Shown one piece after another: positions 24,880-33,695 of a stretch of DNA of 64,000 nt. The stretch is from Allobogoriella deserti (GTDB lineage: Bacteria; Actinomycetota; Actinomycetes; Actinomycetales; Actinomycetaceae): contig NZ_JBHUEE010000003.1 of the NCBI RefSeq assembly GCF_042680605.1, positions 248,001-312,000 of the forward strand. Reading direction: 5' to 3'. Under the pieces are notes generated by a model. That model did not search any database. It saw nothing but the letters and a program-made list of their open reading frames with translations, and was not told the origin of the DNA. How positions within the stretch are numbered: the first letter of the stretch is position 1; every line of letters starts with the position of its first letter. Made by a program: the position numbers and the translations under genes.

Positions 24880-25788
24880 ATGACTGGCCCCGCAGGTAGC
24901 GCCCTCGGCGCACACATGGAGGCGGAGTTACGCAGCCAGCCTGAGGTCTGGCGCCGGGCGGCCGACCTCACCGGTGACGCACCGCTGCCGGGACGCGGTG
25001 AACGCGTCGCCATCATCGGGTGCGGCACATCGTGGTTCATGGCTCAGGCGTACGCGGCGCTGCGGGAACGTGCCGACGACGGCGGTCTGACCGATGCGTG
25101 GGTCGCCTCCGAGGCGCCGTTGCACCGCGAGTACGACGTTGTCGTCGCCCTGTCCCGGTCGGGCACGACCACCGAGGTGGTCGAGGCGGTGGGCCGGGTG
25201 CCGGCCGGCACCCGCACGCTCGCCGTCGTCGCCGATCCGGACACGCCGCTGGCACGCGAGGCCGGCGACGTCCTCGCCATGCCGTTCGCCGACGAGCGGT
25301 CCGTGGTGCAGACCCGATTCGCGACCGGGGCGTTGACGCTGCTGCGAGCGAGCCTCGGCATCGACGTCGCACCCTCGATCGAGGACTGCGTGGCCGCCCT
25401 GGACGCACCGCTGCCGGAGGCGGCCGTGAGCGCGCAGCAGATGACGTTCCTCGGGACCGGGTGGACGGTCGGGCTCGCGCACGAGGCGGCACTGAAGAAT
25501 CGTGAGGCGTCCCAGTCGTGGACCGAGTCCTACCCGGCCATGGACTACCGGCACGGGCCGATCGCCGTCGCCGCGCCGGGCCGCGTGGTCTGGTCCTTCG
25601 GGCCGGCGCCGGGCGGGCTCTCCGGCGAGGTCACCCGCACCGGAGCCACGTTCCTCGGCCGTACCGACATCGATCCGCTGGCCGACCTCGTTCTGGCGCA
25701 GCGGGTGGCGCTCGAGCGCGCCCGGGCCCTGGGGCTCGACGCCGACAGCCCGCGGGCGCTGACCCGGTCGGTCATCCTGGACGGATGA
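24880..25788 (+). CDS. SIS-domain sugar-phosphate isomerase/deaminase (AgaS-like)
   Basis: The 302-residue protein has two SIS folds like the isomerase half of GlmS: VAIIGCGTSWFMAQAYAAL near residues 42-60, VVALSRSGTTTEVVEA near 88, and the second-domain FLGTGWTVGLAHEAALK, where AALK matches the GlmS-type lysine region. MDYRHGPIAV is typical of AgaS/GlmS proteins. AgaS converts galactosamine-6-phosphate to tagatose-6-phosphate plus ammonia. ATG 24880 follows GGTGGAG. It heads an operon with ATGA/GTGA overlaps leading to ROK and PfkB kinases and a class II aldolase, which supports the AgaS-type role. Confidence 0.82.
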   Translation: MTGPAGSALGAHMEAELRSQPEVWRRAADLTGDAPLPGRGERVAIIGCGTSWFMAQAYAALRERADDGGLTDAWVASEAPLHREYDVVVALSRSGTTTEVVEAVGRVPAGTRTLAVVADPDTPLAREAGDVLAMPFADERSVVQTRFATGALTLLRASLGIDVAPSIEDCVAALDAPLPEAAVSAQQMTFLGTGWTVGLAHEAALKNREASQSWTESYPAMDYRHGPIAVAAPGRVVWSFGPAPGGLSGEVTRTGATFLGRTDIDPLADLVLAQRVALERARALGLDADSPRALTRSVILDG

Positions 25789-26687
25789 CCGGGCCGATCG
25801 CCGTCGTCGATGTCGGCGGCACCGACACCAAGACCGGCATCGTCCTGCCCGACGGCGGGCTCACCGAGGTCCGGTCCGTGCCGACGCCGTCGGCGCCGGA
25901 CGCCGCCGAGGGGGTGCTCCGCCTGGCGGCCGAGCACGTCACCCGCGCCCGCGCGAACCATCCCGACCTGACCGCCGTCGGCATGGTGGTGCCCGGGATC
26001 GTCGACGACGCGACCGGGACGGCGGTGTACTCCGCCAACCTGAACTGGCGCGACGTCCCGTTCGCCGAGCTGCTCACGCGCCGCGCCGGCCTGCCCGCCG
26101 CGGTAGGGCACGACGTCACCGCCGCCGGCCTGGCAGAACGTCGGCTCGGCGCGGGCCTCGGGGTGGACGACCTGGCCGTCCTCGTGCTCGGGACCGGCGT
26201 GGCCGCAGCTCTGGTCAGCGGGGGCCGGGCCGTGCGCGGCGGCGGCTACGCCGGCGAGGTCGGCCACTCCCCCGTCGGGCTGGCCGGGGAGCGGTGCCGG
26301 TGCGGCGCCCGCGGCTGCGTCGAGACACTGGCCGGGGGCGGCGCCATCACCCGCCGGTACGCCGCCCGGACCGGGCGTGCGGTCCCCGGCGTGCGGGAGG
26401 TCCTCGCTGCCGCCGAGGCCGGCGACCCGGACGCGGCCGAGGTCTGGCGCGAGGCCACCGATACGCTCGCGCTGCTCATCGCCCAGCTCGCCGCGACCCT
26501 CGCCCCGGAGCTCGTGATCCTCGGCGGCGGCCTCGCCCGCGCCGGCACCGCCCTGCTCGACCCGGTCGCGGACCGGCTCGGGACCCTCCTGTCCGTGCCA
26601 CGCCGCCCCGAGCTGCGTCTGACCGCCCTGGGCGCGGAGGCCGGACTGCGGGGCGCCGGCCTGCTCGCCGCGGGGGAGCGCCCGTGA
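25785..26687 (+). CDS. ROK family sugar kinase
   Basis: The 300-residue kinase has the phosphate motif VVDVGGTDTKTG (residues 7-18), catalytic Asp110 in VGHDVTAAGLAE, and the ROK zinc site made by His161 and CRCGARGCVE (Cys171, Cys173, Cys178). It overlaps the SIS gene (ATGA) and the next kinase (GTGA). In such clusters a ROK enzyme phosphorylates the incoming free hexose or amino sugar at C6, for example galactosamine or N-acetylgalactosamine. No deacetylase gene is present, which favours a non-acetylated sugar; specificity is inferred. Confidence 0.88.
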   Translation: MTGPIAVVDVGGTDTKTGIVLPDGGLTEVRSVPTPSAPDAAEGVLRLAAEHVTRARANHPDLTAVGMVVPGIVDDATGTAVYSANLNWRDVPFAELLTRRAGLPAAVGHDVTAAGLAERRLGAGLGVDDLAVLVLGTGVAAALVSGGRAVRGGGYAGEVGHSPVGLAGERCRCGARGCVETLAGGGAITRRYAARTGRAVPGVREVLAAAEAGDPDAAEVWREATDTLALLIAQLAATLAPELVILGGGLARAGTALLDPVADRLGTLLSVPRRPELRLTALGAEAGLRGAGLLAAGERP

Positions 26688-27640
26688 TCGTCACCGTCAC
26701 GCTGAACCCCGCGGTCGACGTCACCTACCGGATGCCGGCGTTGCGTCCCGGCCACAGTCACCGGGTCGCCGACGTCGTCCGGCGGGCCGGGGGGAAGGGC
26801 CTCAACGTCGCGCGGGTGCTCGCCGCGCAGGGGTACGCCACACTCGCGCTGGCCCCGGTCGGCGGCGCTCCGGGCGATCAGATCCGTGCCGACCTGGACA
26901 GCTCCGGGCTACCGCATCAGCTCATCGAGACGGGCGTGCCGACCCGGCACACGGTCGCCGTCGTCACCGACACCGAGACCACCAACCTCAACGAGGCCGG
27001 CCCGCCGCTGCCGCCGGAGAGCGTCGACGCGCTGGGCGATGTCCTCACCGACGCCCTGCGCGAGGCCACCGTGGTGGTCTTCTCCGGGTCGCTCCCGGGT
27101 GGGACCGACCCGTCGGTGCTGACCTACCTGCTCACCCTCGTCCGGCAGGCCGGCGTCCCCGCCGTCGTCGACACCTCCGGGCCGGCCCTGACCGCCACCG
27201 CCGAGACGGGGGCACGCGTGCTCAAGCCGAACCGGGACGAGCTGCTCGCGGCGGTCGGCGGCTCGGCCGACGCCGGTCTGCCGCAGCTGCTCGCGGCCGC
27301 CCGGCGCCTGGCCACCCGCGGCGGCGGCGCCGTCTTCGCCTCGCTCGGTGAGGCCGGCATGCTCGCCGTCGACGGGCCGGATGCCTGGCACGGTCGCCTC
27401 GACGCCCCGCTGACCGGCAACCCGACGGGTGCCGGGGACGCCGCCGTCGCCGCGATCGCCGCCGACCTGTCGACGGGCAGTTATCGGCCGGACCGCACGC
27501 TCGCCCGTGCGGTGAGGTGGTCGGCCGCTGCGGTGCTCACCCCCGCCGCGGGCAGCATCGACGACGCCGCACTCGCCGACCTGAGCGTGCACGTGACGGA
27601 CCTACCCGACCCCGGACCCAGCGAGGAGGATCCCCCGTGA
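26684..27640 (+). CDS. PfkB-family 1-phosphofructokinase / tagatose-6-phosphate kinase
   Basis: The 318-residue protein begins VIVTVTLNPAVDVTYRMPAL, has the sugar-binding GGKGLNVARVLA (about 37-48), and ends with the ATP/catalytic motif TGAGDA (Asp252). These mark the LacC/FruK branch of PfkB kinases, which phosphorylate C1 of fructose- or C6-phosphorylated ketohexoses. Position between the SIS protein and a class II aldolase favours tagatose-6-phosphate to tagatose-1,6-bisphosphate. The GTG start overlaps the ROK stop. A FruK role cannot be excluded. Confidence 0.87.
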   Translation: MIVTVTLNPAVDVTYRMPALRPGHSHRVADVVRRAGGKGLNVARVLAAQGYATLALAPVGGAPGDQIRADLDSSGLPHQLIETGVPTRHTVAVVTDTETTNLNEAGPPLPPESVDALGDVLTDALREATVVVFSGSLPGGTDPSVLTYLLTLVRQAGVPAVVDTSGPALTATAETGARVLKPNRDELLAAVGGSADAGLPQLLAAARRLATRGGGAVFASLGEAGMLAVDGPDAWHGRLDAPLTGNPTGAGDAAVAAIAADLSTGSYRPDRTLARAVRWSAAAVLTPAAGSIDDAALADLSVHVTDLPDPGPSEEDPP

Positions 27641-28503
27641 CCCTGGTGACCACCCGCGAGCTCCTCGACGGCGCCGTGGCGGCCGGCCGGGGCCTGGCCG
27701 CGCTCAACGTCATCCATCTCGAGTCGGCCGAGGCGATCGCCGCGGCCGCGGAGGAGACCGGGCAGGGCGTGGTGCTGCAGATCTCCCAGAACTGCGTGCG
27801 CTACCACGGGTCACTGGCGCGGATCGCAGCCGCTGCCCGTGCCGTGGCCGAGACGTCCTCCGCACCGCTGTCCCTGCACCTGGACCACGCCGAGGACGCC
27901 GATCTGGTCGACGAGGCGCTCGCCGGCGGCTTGTCGTCGGTGATGTACGACGGGTCGTCGCTGCCGTACCCGCAGAACGTGGCGACCACCCGCGCCATCG
28001 TCGAGGCGGCCGCCGCACACGAGGTGCTGGTGGAGGCCGAGCTCGGCGAGGTCGGCGGGAAGGACGGCGTGCACGCACCGGGCGTGCGGACCGATCCCGC
28101 CGAGGCGGCACGGTTCGTGTCCGAGACCGGGGTGCACGCCCTCGCCGTCGCCGTGGGCAGCTCGCACGCCATGACGACGAAGTCCGCCGAGGTGGATGTG
28201 GAGCTGGTGGGCCGGCTGGCCGCCGCCGTACCGGTACCGCTCGTGCTGCACGGCTCCAGCGGGGTGCCGGAGGCGAATCTGGCGGCGGCGATCCGGGCCG
28301 GCATGCGCAAGGTCAACGTCTCGACCCAGCTCGTCGACGCCTTCACCGCCGCCGTCCGCCGGCGCCTGACCGAGGACCCGCACCTGGTGGATTCCCGGAA
28401 GTATCTCCGGGCCGGCCGGGAGGCGCTGACGGCCGAGGCGATCGCCGTCATCCGCCTGGTGACGACGGCCGCCCGTCCGGCCGGGCCGGGCGCGCCACGA
28501 TGA
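27637..28503 (+). CDS. Class II ketose-bisphosphate aldolase (GatY/KbaY-like)
   Basis: The 288-residue enzyme is a zinc aldolase: LHLDHAED (Asp83, His84), LVEAELGEVGGKDG (Glu135 region), VAVGSSHAM (His177) and LVLHGSSGV (His205). It is predicted to split tagatose-1,6-bisphosphate, or fructose-1,6-bisphosphate, into glyceraldehyde-3-phosphate and dihydroxyacetone phosphate. The GTG start overlaps the kinase stop and follows GAGGAGG. Its 3' end overlaps the 3' end of the convergent DeoR gene by 56 bp. The length and motifs fit GatY/AgaY/KbaY better than the longer Fba class. Confidence 0.88.
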   Translation: MTLVTTRELLDGAVAAGRGLAALNVIHLESAEAIAAAAEETGQGVVLQISQNCVRYHGSLARIAAAARAVAETSSAPLSLHLDHAEDADLVDEALAGGLSSVMYDGSSLPYPQNVATTRAIVEAAAAHEVLVEAELGEVGGKDGVHAPGVRTDPAEAARFVSETGVHALAVAVGSSHAMTTKSAEVDVELVGRLAAAVPVPLVLHGSSGVPEANLAAAIRAGMRKVNVSTQLVDAFTAAVRRRLTEDPHLVDSRKYLRAGREALTAEAIAVIRLVTTAARPAGPGAPR

Positions 28504-29272
28504 CCTCGACCTCGGCAGCGGCCAGGGCGTCCGCGAGATCCGCTTCGGGCTCGGCGTCGGTGACGACGGTGGAGATCTCCTCGAGGGAGCAGATCCGCGC
28601 GAAGGTCGAGCGGCCGAGCTTCGAGCCGTCCGCCACCACGACGACGCGGCGGGCCGTGGTGACCAGGTCGCGGTTGACGGCTGCCTCGCCCTCGTCGGGT
28701 GTGGTCGCCCCGTAGCGGGCGTCCAGGCCGTCGACGCCGATCACCGCCCAGTCCAGGGCCAGGCCGGCCATCGTGGCCCCGGCCATCGGTCCGACCAGCT
28801 CGAAGGTCTGCGGGCGTGCGACGCCACCGGTCACCACCAGTTTCACGTGCGGCCGGATGGCCAGCTCGTAGGCGATGTTCAAGGCGTTGGTGACCACCGT
28901 GACCCCATGGCCCCGGTCCGCGGACATCCGCGGGGCCGCCCCGAGGGCGCGGGCGACCTGCGTCGTCGTCGTGCCGCCGGTCAGTCCGACCACCTCGCCG
29001 GGGGCGACCAGCTGCGCCGCCCGCTCCGCGATGGCGACCTTCGCCCGCGCGTGGCGAGCGATCTTGTACTGCAGCGGCAGCTCATAGGCACTTCCCGCCG
29101 CGACGGCGCCTCCGTGGGTCCGGGTGACGAGCCGTTGCCGCGCCAGGACGTCGAGGTCGCGCCGCGCCGTCGCTGCCGAGACCGCGAACCGCCGGACGAT
29201 CGCGTCGATGCTCAGATGCCCCTCAGCGCCGAGTGCGTCGAGGATCGCGTTCAGCCGTTGCTGCTGGCGCAT
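28448..29272 (-). CDS. DeoR family transcriptional regulator (AgaR-like)
   Basis: The 274-residue repressor has the DeoR winged helix (QQRLNAILDALGAEGHLSID, AIVRRFAVSAATARRDLDVL, QRLVTRTHGGAV) and a C-terminal sugar-phosphate-sensing domain (VVGLTGGTTTTQVARAL, VVVVADGSKLG). ATG 29272 has GGAAG nearby; the longer open frame upstream runs antisense through the next hydrolase. DeoR proteins of sugar clusters respond to phosphorylated intermediates such as tagatose or galactosamine phosphates. It most likely controls the lacZ/isomerase divergent promoter, where TGAGCG repeats occur. Confidence 0.9.
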   Translation of the reverse strand: MRQQQRLNAILDALGAEGHLSIDAIVRRFAVSAATARRDLDVLARQRLVTRTHGGAVAAGSAYELPLQYKIARHARAKVAIAERAAQLVAPGEVVGLTGGTTTTQVARALGAAPRMSADRGHGVTVVTNALNIAYELAIRPHVKLVVTGGVARPQTFELVGPMAGATMAGLALDWAVIGVDGLDARYGATTPDEGEAAVNRDLVTTARRVVVVADGSKLGRSTFARICSLEEISTVVTDAEPEADLADALAAAEVEVIVARPARPDGRPSSPGG

Positions 29273-29380
29273 CGCACCGCTTCCTTTCGCCGGTCCCCTC
29301 GGGATCCTCCCAGGTCGGGCGGCACGCCCCGAAACCTGAGACGCAGGGCGCCATCCGCCGCCGGCGGGCACGGGAACGCC

Positions 29381-29386
29381 TACGGT
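29381..29386 (+). promoter_or_regulatory. -10 element TACGGT of a leaderless hydrolase gene
   Basis: TACGGT is followed by exactly six bases and then ATG 29393, with no ribosome-binding site. The geometry matches several other genes in this window. Confidence 0.5.
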
Positions 29387-29392
29387 GGAACC

Positions 29393-30163
29393 ATGGCCGA
29401 GGTTCAGATCACGACCCCGCGTGGCGTCACGTTGGCGGGCACGTTCGAGCCTGGCCCGGCGACCTCGGCGGTCCTGTTCGCGCACGGGTTCCTCTCGGAC
29501 CGGCACTCCTCGGGCCGGTTCGACGTCCTCGCCGCCGCGTACCGCGAGGCCGGCCACGCGACGTTGCAGATCGACTTCTCCGGCTGCGGCGCGTCCGGCG
29601 ACGACGTCGTCACGGCAGCGGGCGAGGTCGAGGACCTGCGGTCCGCATCGGCCTGGCTGGCCGAGCAGGGCTTCGAGCAGCAGATCCTGCACGCCCATTC
29701 CTTCGGCACCCTGGCGGCGCTGCGGTCCAGTCCTCGCGACGTCGTCACCATGGTGCTGACCGGGCCGCTGCTCGGCCCGATGTCGTACCCGTGGGAGGAC
29801 ATCTTCTCCGCCGACCAGCTCGACGACCTGGAGACCCACGGTTACGCCCGCATCCCGGACGACAACGAGGGCGCGGCCCGCGAGTACGCCGTCATCTCCA
29901 AACAGACGTTGGCCGACTACTCCCTCATCGATCCGGCCGAGCTCGTCGGCGCGGTCGAGGTGCCCGTGCTCCTCGTGCACGGTGAGTCCGATGACGACGG
30001 CACCGACCTCGTCGAACTCTCCCGGGAGGCGCTGCCCCTGCTACCGGCCGGCACACGGCTCGAGGTCGTGGACGGTGCCGGGCACGGGATGAAGGCCCGA
30101 CTCGACGTCGTCACCGACCTCGCGCTGAGCTGGGTCGAGGAGCAGCTCACCCGCGCGGCGTGA
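29393..30163 (+). CDS. Alpha/beta hydrolase (serine aminopeptidase-like)
   Basis: The 256-residue protein shows AVLFAHGFLSDRHSSGRFDV, a nucleophile elbow ILHAHSFGTLAAL (Ser103, with His in place of the usual first Gly-His pattern), an acid region LLVHGESDDDG and the final GAGHGM. This is the monoacylglycerol-lipase/serine-aminopeptidase branch of esterases. Leaderless start after TACGGT. Its 3' end overlaps the convergent GNAT gene by 17 bp. Substrate unknown. Confidence 0.85.
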   Translation: MAEVQITTPRGVTLAGTFEPGPATSAVLFAHGFLSDRHSSGRFDVLAAAYREAGHATLQIDFSGCGASGDDVVTAAGEVEDLRSASAWLAEQGFEQQILHAHSFGTLAALRSSPRDVVTMVLTGPLLGPMSYPWEDIFSADQLDDLETHGYARIPDDNEGAAREYAVISKQTLADYSLIDPAELVGAVEVPVLLVHGESDDDGTDLVELSREALPLLPAGTRLEVVDGAGHGMKARLDVVTDLALSWVEEQLTRAA

Positions 30164-31268
30164 GCCGGAGCTGCCACGCTCCCTCGACCGCGGCGACCTG
30201 GAAGCCCATGCGGATGTTGATGGCGAGCATGTGCTCGTTCTCGCCCGCGTTCCACGTGTGAATCCGCCGCACCTGCGGGAAGCGGTCGGCGAGTTGCTCG
30301 ACGTTCGCGGCCTTGACGAGTAGTCCGAGGCGATTGCCCCGGTGCTCGGCGCGCACCAGCGTGTTCTCCTGGTAGGCGACCTCGGGCTTGTCACGCGGGA
30401 GGACCACGAAGGTGTATGCGGCCAGAACACCGGTGGGCACGTGCTCGGCGGCGGACAGCACCGTCTGCATCCCGCGGAGCTCGCGGCGGTCGTCGTAGTC
30501 GCTGACGCGGCCGGCGTCCCAGGACTCCTCCTGCATGTCGAGGTCGGCCATCGGGACATCCGTGCTCATGCGGCGGTTGAGCTCGGCCATCTCCTCGAGC
30601 CAGCGCTCGGGCGTGCGGCCCACCCACTGCACGAGCCGATAGTCCTGACCGGCCACGCTCTGCGCCTCGAGTCGCCACGCCTGCAGGGTCTGCGGGTCGA
30701 TCGGCAGCCGGAGGGTGGATTGCCGCTCGGTCTGCTCGAGCGTGAAGCCGAGCCGGCGGGCGAAGATCGCGGCGGCGTCGGCGGCGCGGATGCGGCCCAC
30801 GCCGGACTCGGCGTGGACGGCTTCCTCCGCCTCGGTGGCCTCCCCGCCGTGGGCGGACCAGCCGGCGACCGTGGTCCGTCCGTGCGAGAGCACATGTTCC
30901 TCGGCGGCGCGCCAGAGCTCACGGCCGATACCCCGGCGCCGGTGGGCCGCCCGGACCCCGATCCACAGCTCGGCGAAGTGGGTGTTGTCGTCCATGGGCA
31001 GATCGAGCGAGGCGACGCCGAGGACCTGCGCGGGCTCGCTCGGTTGGTCGGTGACGTCGTCGGAGACGGCGATCAGGTGGATGTGCCGGGAGTGCCGCTG
31101 CGGCACAGCCGCGGCCACGAGCCGCTCCGGCGGATCCGCCAGGTCCTCGTGGCCGACCGTCTCGCGCCCGTGCTCGGCCTCGATCTCGCTGATGGCGAGA
31201 TACGCCGGCGTGGGCGTGACGTCGGCAGCGGCCGGGGCCGGGACCTCGACGATGCGGTAGGCGTTCAT
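30147..31268 (-). CDS. Tandem-domain GNAT acetyltransferase
   Basis: The 373-residue protein contains two GNAT folds. The N-terminal one carries the acetyl-CoA motif ELWIGVRAAHRRRGIGRELW (about 100-120). The C-terminal one has the weaker NTLVRAEHRGNRLGLLVKAA (about 305-325) and HTWNAGENEHMLAINIRMGF. Such double GNAT proteins resemble mycothiol synthase in layout but are longer, and I cannot assign MshD. A CAGGCT hexamer lies six bases before the ATG, so the mRNA may be leaderless. Probable small-molecule N-acetyltransferase. Confidence 0.82.
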   Translation of the reverse strand: MNAYRIVEVPAPAAADVTPTPAYLAISEIEAEHGRETVGHEDLADPPERLVAAAVPQRHSRHIHLIAVSDDVTDQPSEPAQVLGVASLDLPMDDNTHFAELWIGVRAAHRRRGIGRELWRAAEEHVLSHGRTTVAGWSAHGGEATEAEEAVHAESGVGRIRAADAAAIFARRLGFTLEQTERQSTLRLPIDPQTLQAWRLEAQSVAGQDYRLVQWVGRTPERWLEEMAELNRRMSTDVPMADLDMQEESWDAGRVSDYDDRRELRGMQTVLSAAEHVPTGVLAAYTFVVLPRDKPEVAYQENTLVRAEHRGNRLGLLVKAANVEQLADRFPQVRRIHTWNAGENEHMLAINIRMGFQVAAVEGAWQLRLTPRG

Positions 31269-31348
31269 GATCCGAGCCTGGCAGCATCACACCCCCGCCC
31301 GCACCGGCTTTTCCGGCCGGCCTGCCGGGGACCTCTCACCAGTCAGCG

Positions 31349-32446
31349 TCAGGTGGTCGGGCGGATGCGCACCACGAGTCCGCGGTGGTCGCTGTCGCCG
31401 GCCTCGTCGACGCGCCCCTGTCCGACCTCGTAGGCCGCGGCGTCGACGAGCACGTGGTCGATCGGTGCGCCGACGAGCTGCGGAAGGTTCGACGGCCACG
31501 TCGCGATCCCGCCGATGCCCGCCTCGACGGAGGCGTCGACGCATCGCCCCAGGTCCCGCATGGGGGCGTGATCGAGCGTGGCGTTGAAGTCCCCCGCGAC
31601 GACCACGCCGTCCGGCCCACTCGACCCGCACAGCGCCATGATCGTCTCGAGATCGCCGAGCCACTCCTCGTGCTGGTCACGCACAGGGGCGGCGGCGTGC
31701 ACGCCGACCACGACGGGCCCGACACCGGACGCGGGCTCCACGCGCAACGCGCCGAGCGTGGTCTGCGCCGTCTCGTTGCGCACGTACTCGCCGAGGTTGG
31801 AGGAGACCAGGACGGCCGTGTGTCCGATGAACTCCGGACGCTCGTCCTCGCCGTCGTCCCCGCTACCGGGAACGCTGTCGCTCTGCTCCTCCGGCGCCCG
31901 GCGGGTGAAGATCTGGTAGGTCTCGTCCGCGCTGGCGAGGAAGGACGCCGTCTGCTCGGCGAACTCGGGCCCGGCCTCCGGGAGCACGAGGACGTCCGCC
32001 CCCGACTGCTCGGCGAGGTTCGCCACCTCCTCGGAGGTGGTCCGCCCGCCTGCCGTGTTGTAGGTCAGCAGCGTGATGGCGCCGTCGCCCTCCTCGGTCG
32101 GCCGTAGGCCGCGGTCCGGGCCGAGCTCGGCGGGATTCTCCAGGCCACGCGTCCACAGGTAACCGGCGTGGCCGACGCCAACGAGCACGAGGACGAGCGC
32201 AAGGGCCAGCGTGCGGTTCCCGCCACGGAAGCCGATCTTCCGGACCAACGCGACGATGAGGATGATGACGCCGACCAGGACGAACGCGCCGGCCGGCAAG
32301 GCACGCACGGCGATCGCCTGGCTGATCGGGAACCGGGTGCTCAGTTCCGCCCACGGCGGGACGAGGACGCCAATCCAGTCGGGGTTGAGCGTGAGCACGG
32401 CCGCGACGGACAGGATGAGCACGACGATCCAGCCCGCAATACGCAC
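31349..32446 (-). CDS. Membrane-anchored endonuclease/exonuclease/phosphatase family protein
   Basis: The 365-residue protein has three N-terminal membrane helices (IAGWIVVLILSVAAVL; GAFVLVGVIILIVAL; LALALVLVLVGVGHAGYL). An extracytoplasmic EEP domain follows with LLTYNTAGG, VLPEAG, VVAGDFNATLDHAPM and the final SDHRGLVVRIRP. Members cleave phosphodiesters of nucleic acids, phospholipids or phosphoinositides. The start is uncertain: GTG 32446 fits the protein, but the best GAGGAG is 16 nt upstream. Translation may be coupled to the Bcr/CflA gene ending at 32467. Confidence 0.8.
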   Translation of the reverse strand: MRIAGWIVVLILSVAAVLTLNPDWIGVLVPPWAELSTRFPISQAIAVRALPAGAFVLVGVIILIVALVRKIGFRGGNRTLALALVLVLVGVGHAGYLWTRGLENPAELGPDRGLRPTEEGDGAITLLTYNTAGGRTTSEEVANLAEQSGADVLVLPEAGPEFAEQTASFLASADETYQIFTRRAPEEQSDSVPGSGDDGEDERPEFIGHTAVLVSSNLGEYVRNETAQTTLGALRVEPASGVGPVVVGVHAAAPVRDQHEEWLGDLETIMALCGSSGPDGVVVAGDFNATLDHAPMRDLGRCVDASVEAGIGGIATWPSNLPQLVGAPIDHVLVDAAAYEVGQGRVDEAGDSDHRGLVVRIRPTT

Positions 32447-32466
32447 CGGGTCATTGAAGCATCTCC

Positions 32467-33660
32467 TCAGCGGCGCACGGCCACCGCGAGCACGAGCGAG
32501 GCGCTCAGATAGGCGGCGGCCATGACACCCGCCATGGCCACGACGGACCCGCCCAGCAGGCCGGAGAGCGGTGCGCCGGCAGCGGCGAGACCGAACTGGG
32601 AGGCGCCGATCAGGGCGGCAGAGCTGCCGGCGTCGTGGGTCTGCCGCGCCAGCGCGATGCCCGGGATGGTGGGGATCATGACGCCGATGGCGCCGACGGT
32701 GGGGAGCAGCACGGCGACCATCGGCCACAGCCGGTCCGGCCCGGTGCCGATGGTCAGCGCGAGGACACCCATCGTGGTGGCACCCGCGAGCGCGACGGCG
32801 AGCGCACCGCCGGCGAGCCGGACCGGTTCGACGCGGCCCATGAGGAACCCGGCGATCTGCGTGCCGGTGGTGACCATGACGGCCCCGGCCCCGAAGAGCA
32901 CGCCGTACTGCTGGGCCGAGAGGCCGTAGGTGTCCTGGAAGACGAAGGTGGAGGCAGTGATGTACGTGAACTGGCCGGCCATCGTCAGCCCGGCGACGAG
33001 GACCAGCCCGCGGAACACCGGCTCGCGCAGCAACCCACCGTAGGTGGCCGCGGCCGTGGCGGCGCCACCGCGACGACGGCGTTCGGGCGGCAAGGTCTCC
33101 GGCAACGCCAGCAGGACGAGAACGAACAGGACGGCCGCGAGGGCGGCGAGAGCGACGAACAGCAGCCGCCACGAGCCGATGAGCAGAAGCTGGGAACCCA
33201 GCGCCGGTGCGACCAGGGGTGCGATACCGACGACGAGCATGATCCGTGAGATGGTCCGGCCCACGGCCAGCCCCGCCGAGGTGTCCCGGGCGACGGCGAG
33301 GGCGATGACCATCCCGGCCGCCCCGAGGAAGCCGTGGAGTACCCGCAGACCGAGCAGCACCCAGATGCTGCCGGCGGCCGCGATGCCGAGCGAGACAAGG
33401 GTGTACGCCCCGTAGGCGAGCAGCAGCGGGCGGCGCCGGCCCGTGGCGTCCGAGACGGACCCGAGCACGAGCTGGCCCACGGCGATGCCGACCAGCGTCG
33501 CCGTCATCGTCAGCTGCACCTCGCCGTGGGAGGCGCCGAGCTCGTCGGCGATCGCCGGGAAGGCCGGGAGGTAGAGGTTGATCGTCAGTGGCCCGATGGC
33601 GGTCAGGGCGCCGAGGAGGACGACCAACGCACCGGGGGTGCGTCGATAGTCCTCACTCAC
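32467..33660 (-). CDS. Bcr/CflA family MFS drug exporter
   Basis: The 397-residue, 12-helix transporter has Bcr/CflA features: LTINLYLPAFPAIADELGAS in helix 1, VGQLVLGSVSDATGRRRPLL with the MFS loop, and LRVLHGFLGAAGMVIALAVA in helix 4. The family exports drugs such as bicyclomycin or chloramphenicol by proton antiport. The start is GTG 33660 preceded at six bases by TAGGCT, a strong leaderless signature. The EEP gene follows 20 bp downstream on the same strand. Substrate not predictable. Confidence 0.9.
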   Translation of the reverse strand: MSEDYRRTPGALVVLLGALTAIGPLTINLYLPAFPAIADELGASHGEVQLTMTATLVGIAVGQLVLGSVSDATGRRRPLLLAYGAYTLVSLGIAAAGSIWVLLGLRVLHGFLGAAGMVIALAVARDTSAGLAVGRTISRIMLVVGIAPLVAPALGSQLLLIGSWRLLFVALAALAAVLFVLVLLALPETLPPERRRRGGAATAAATYGGLLREPVFRGLVLVAGLTMAGQFTYITASTFVFQDTYGLSAQQYGVLFGAGAVMVTTGTQIAGFLMGRVEPVRLAGGALAVALAGATTMGVLALTIGTGPDRLWPMVAVLLPTVGAIGVMIPTIPGIALARQTHDAGSSAALIGASQFGLAAAGAPLSGLLGGSVVAMAGVMAAAYLSASLVLAVAVRR

Positions 33661-33666
33661 GCGTCG

Positions 33667-33672
33667 AGCCTA
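33667..33672 (-). promoter_or_regulatory. -10 element TAGGCT of a leaderless bcr-like gene
   Basis: Minus-strand TAGGCT (33672-33667), six bases, then GTG 33660. The same hexamer and spacing occur at 60991 before the small membrane protein gene. Confidence 0.55.
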
Positions 33673-33695
33673 CGTCCGCGCCCCCCACCCCCCGC

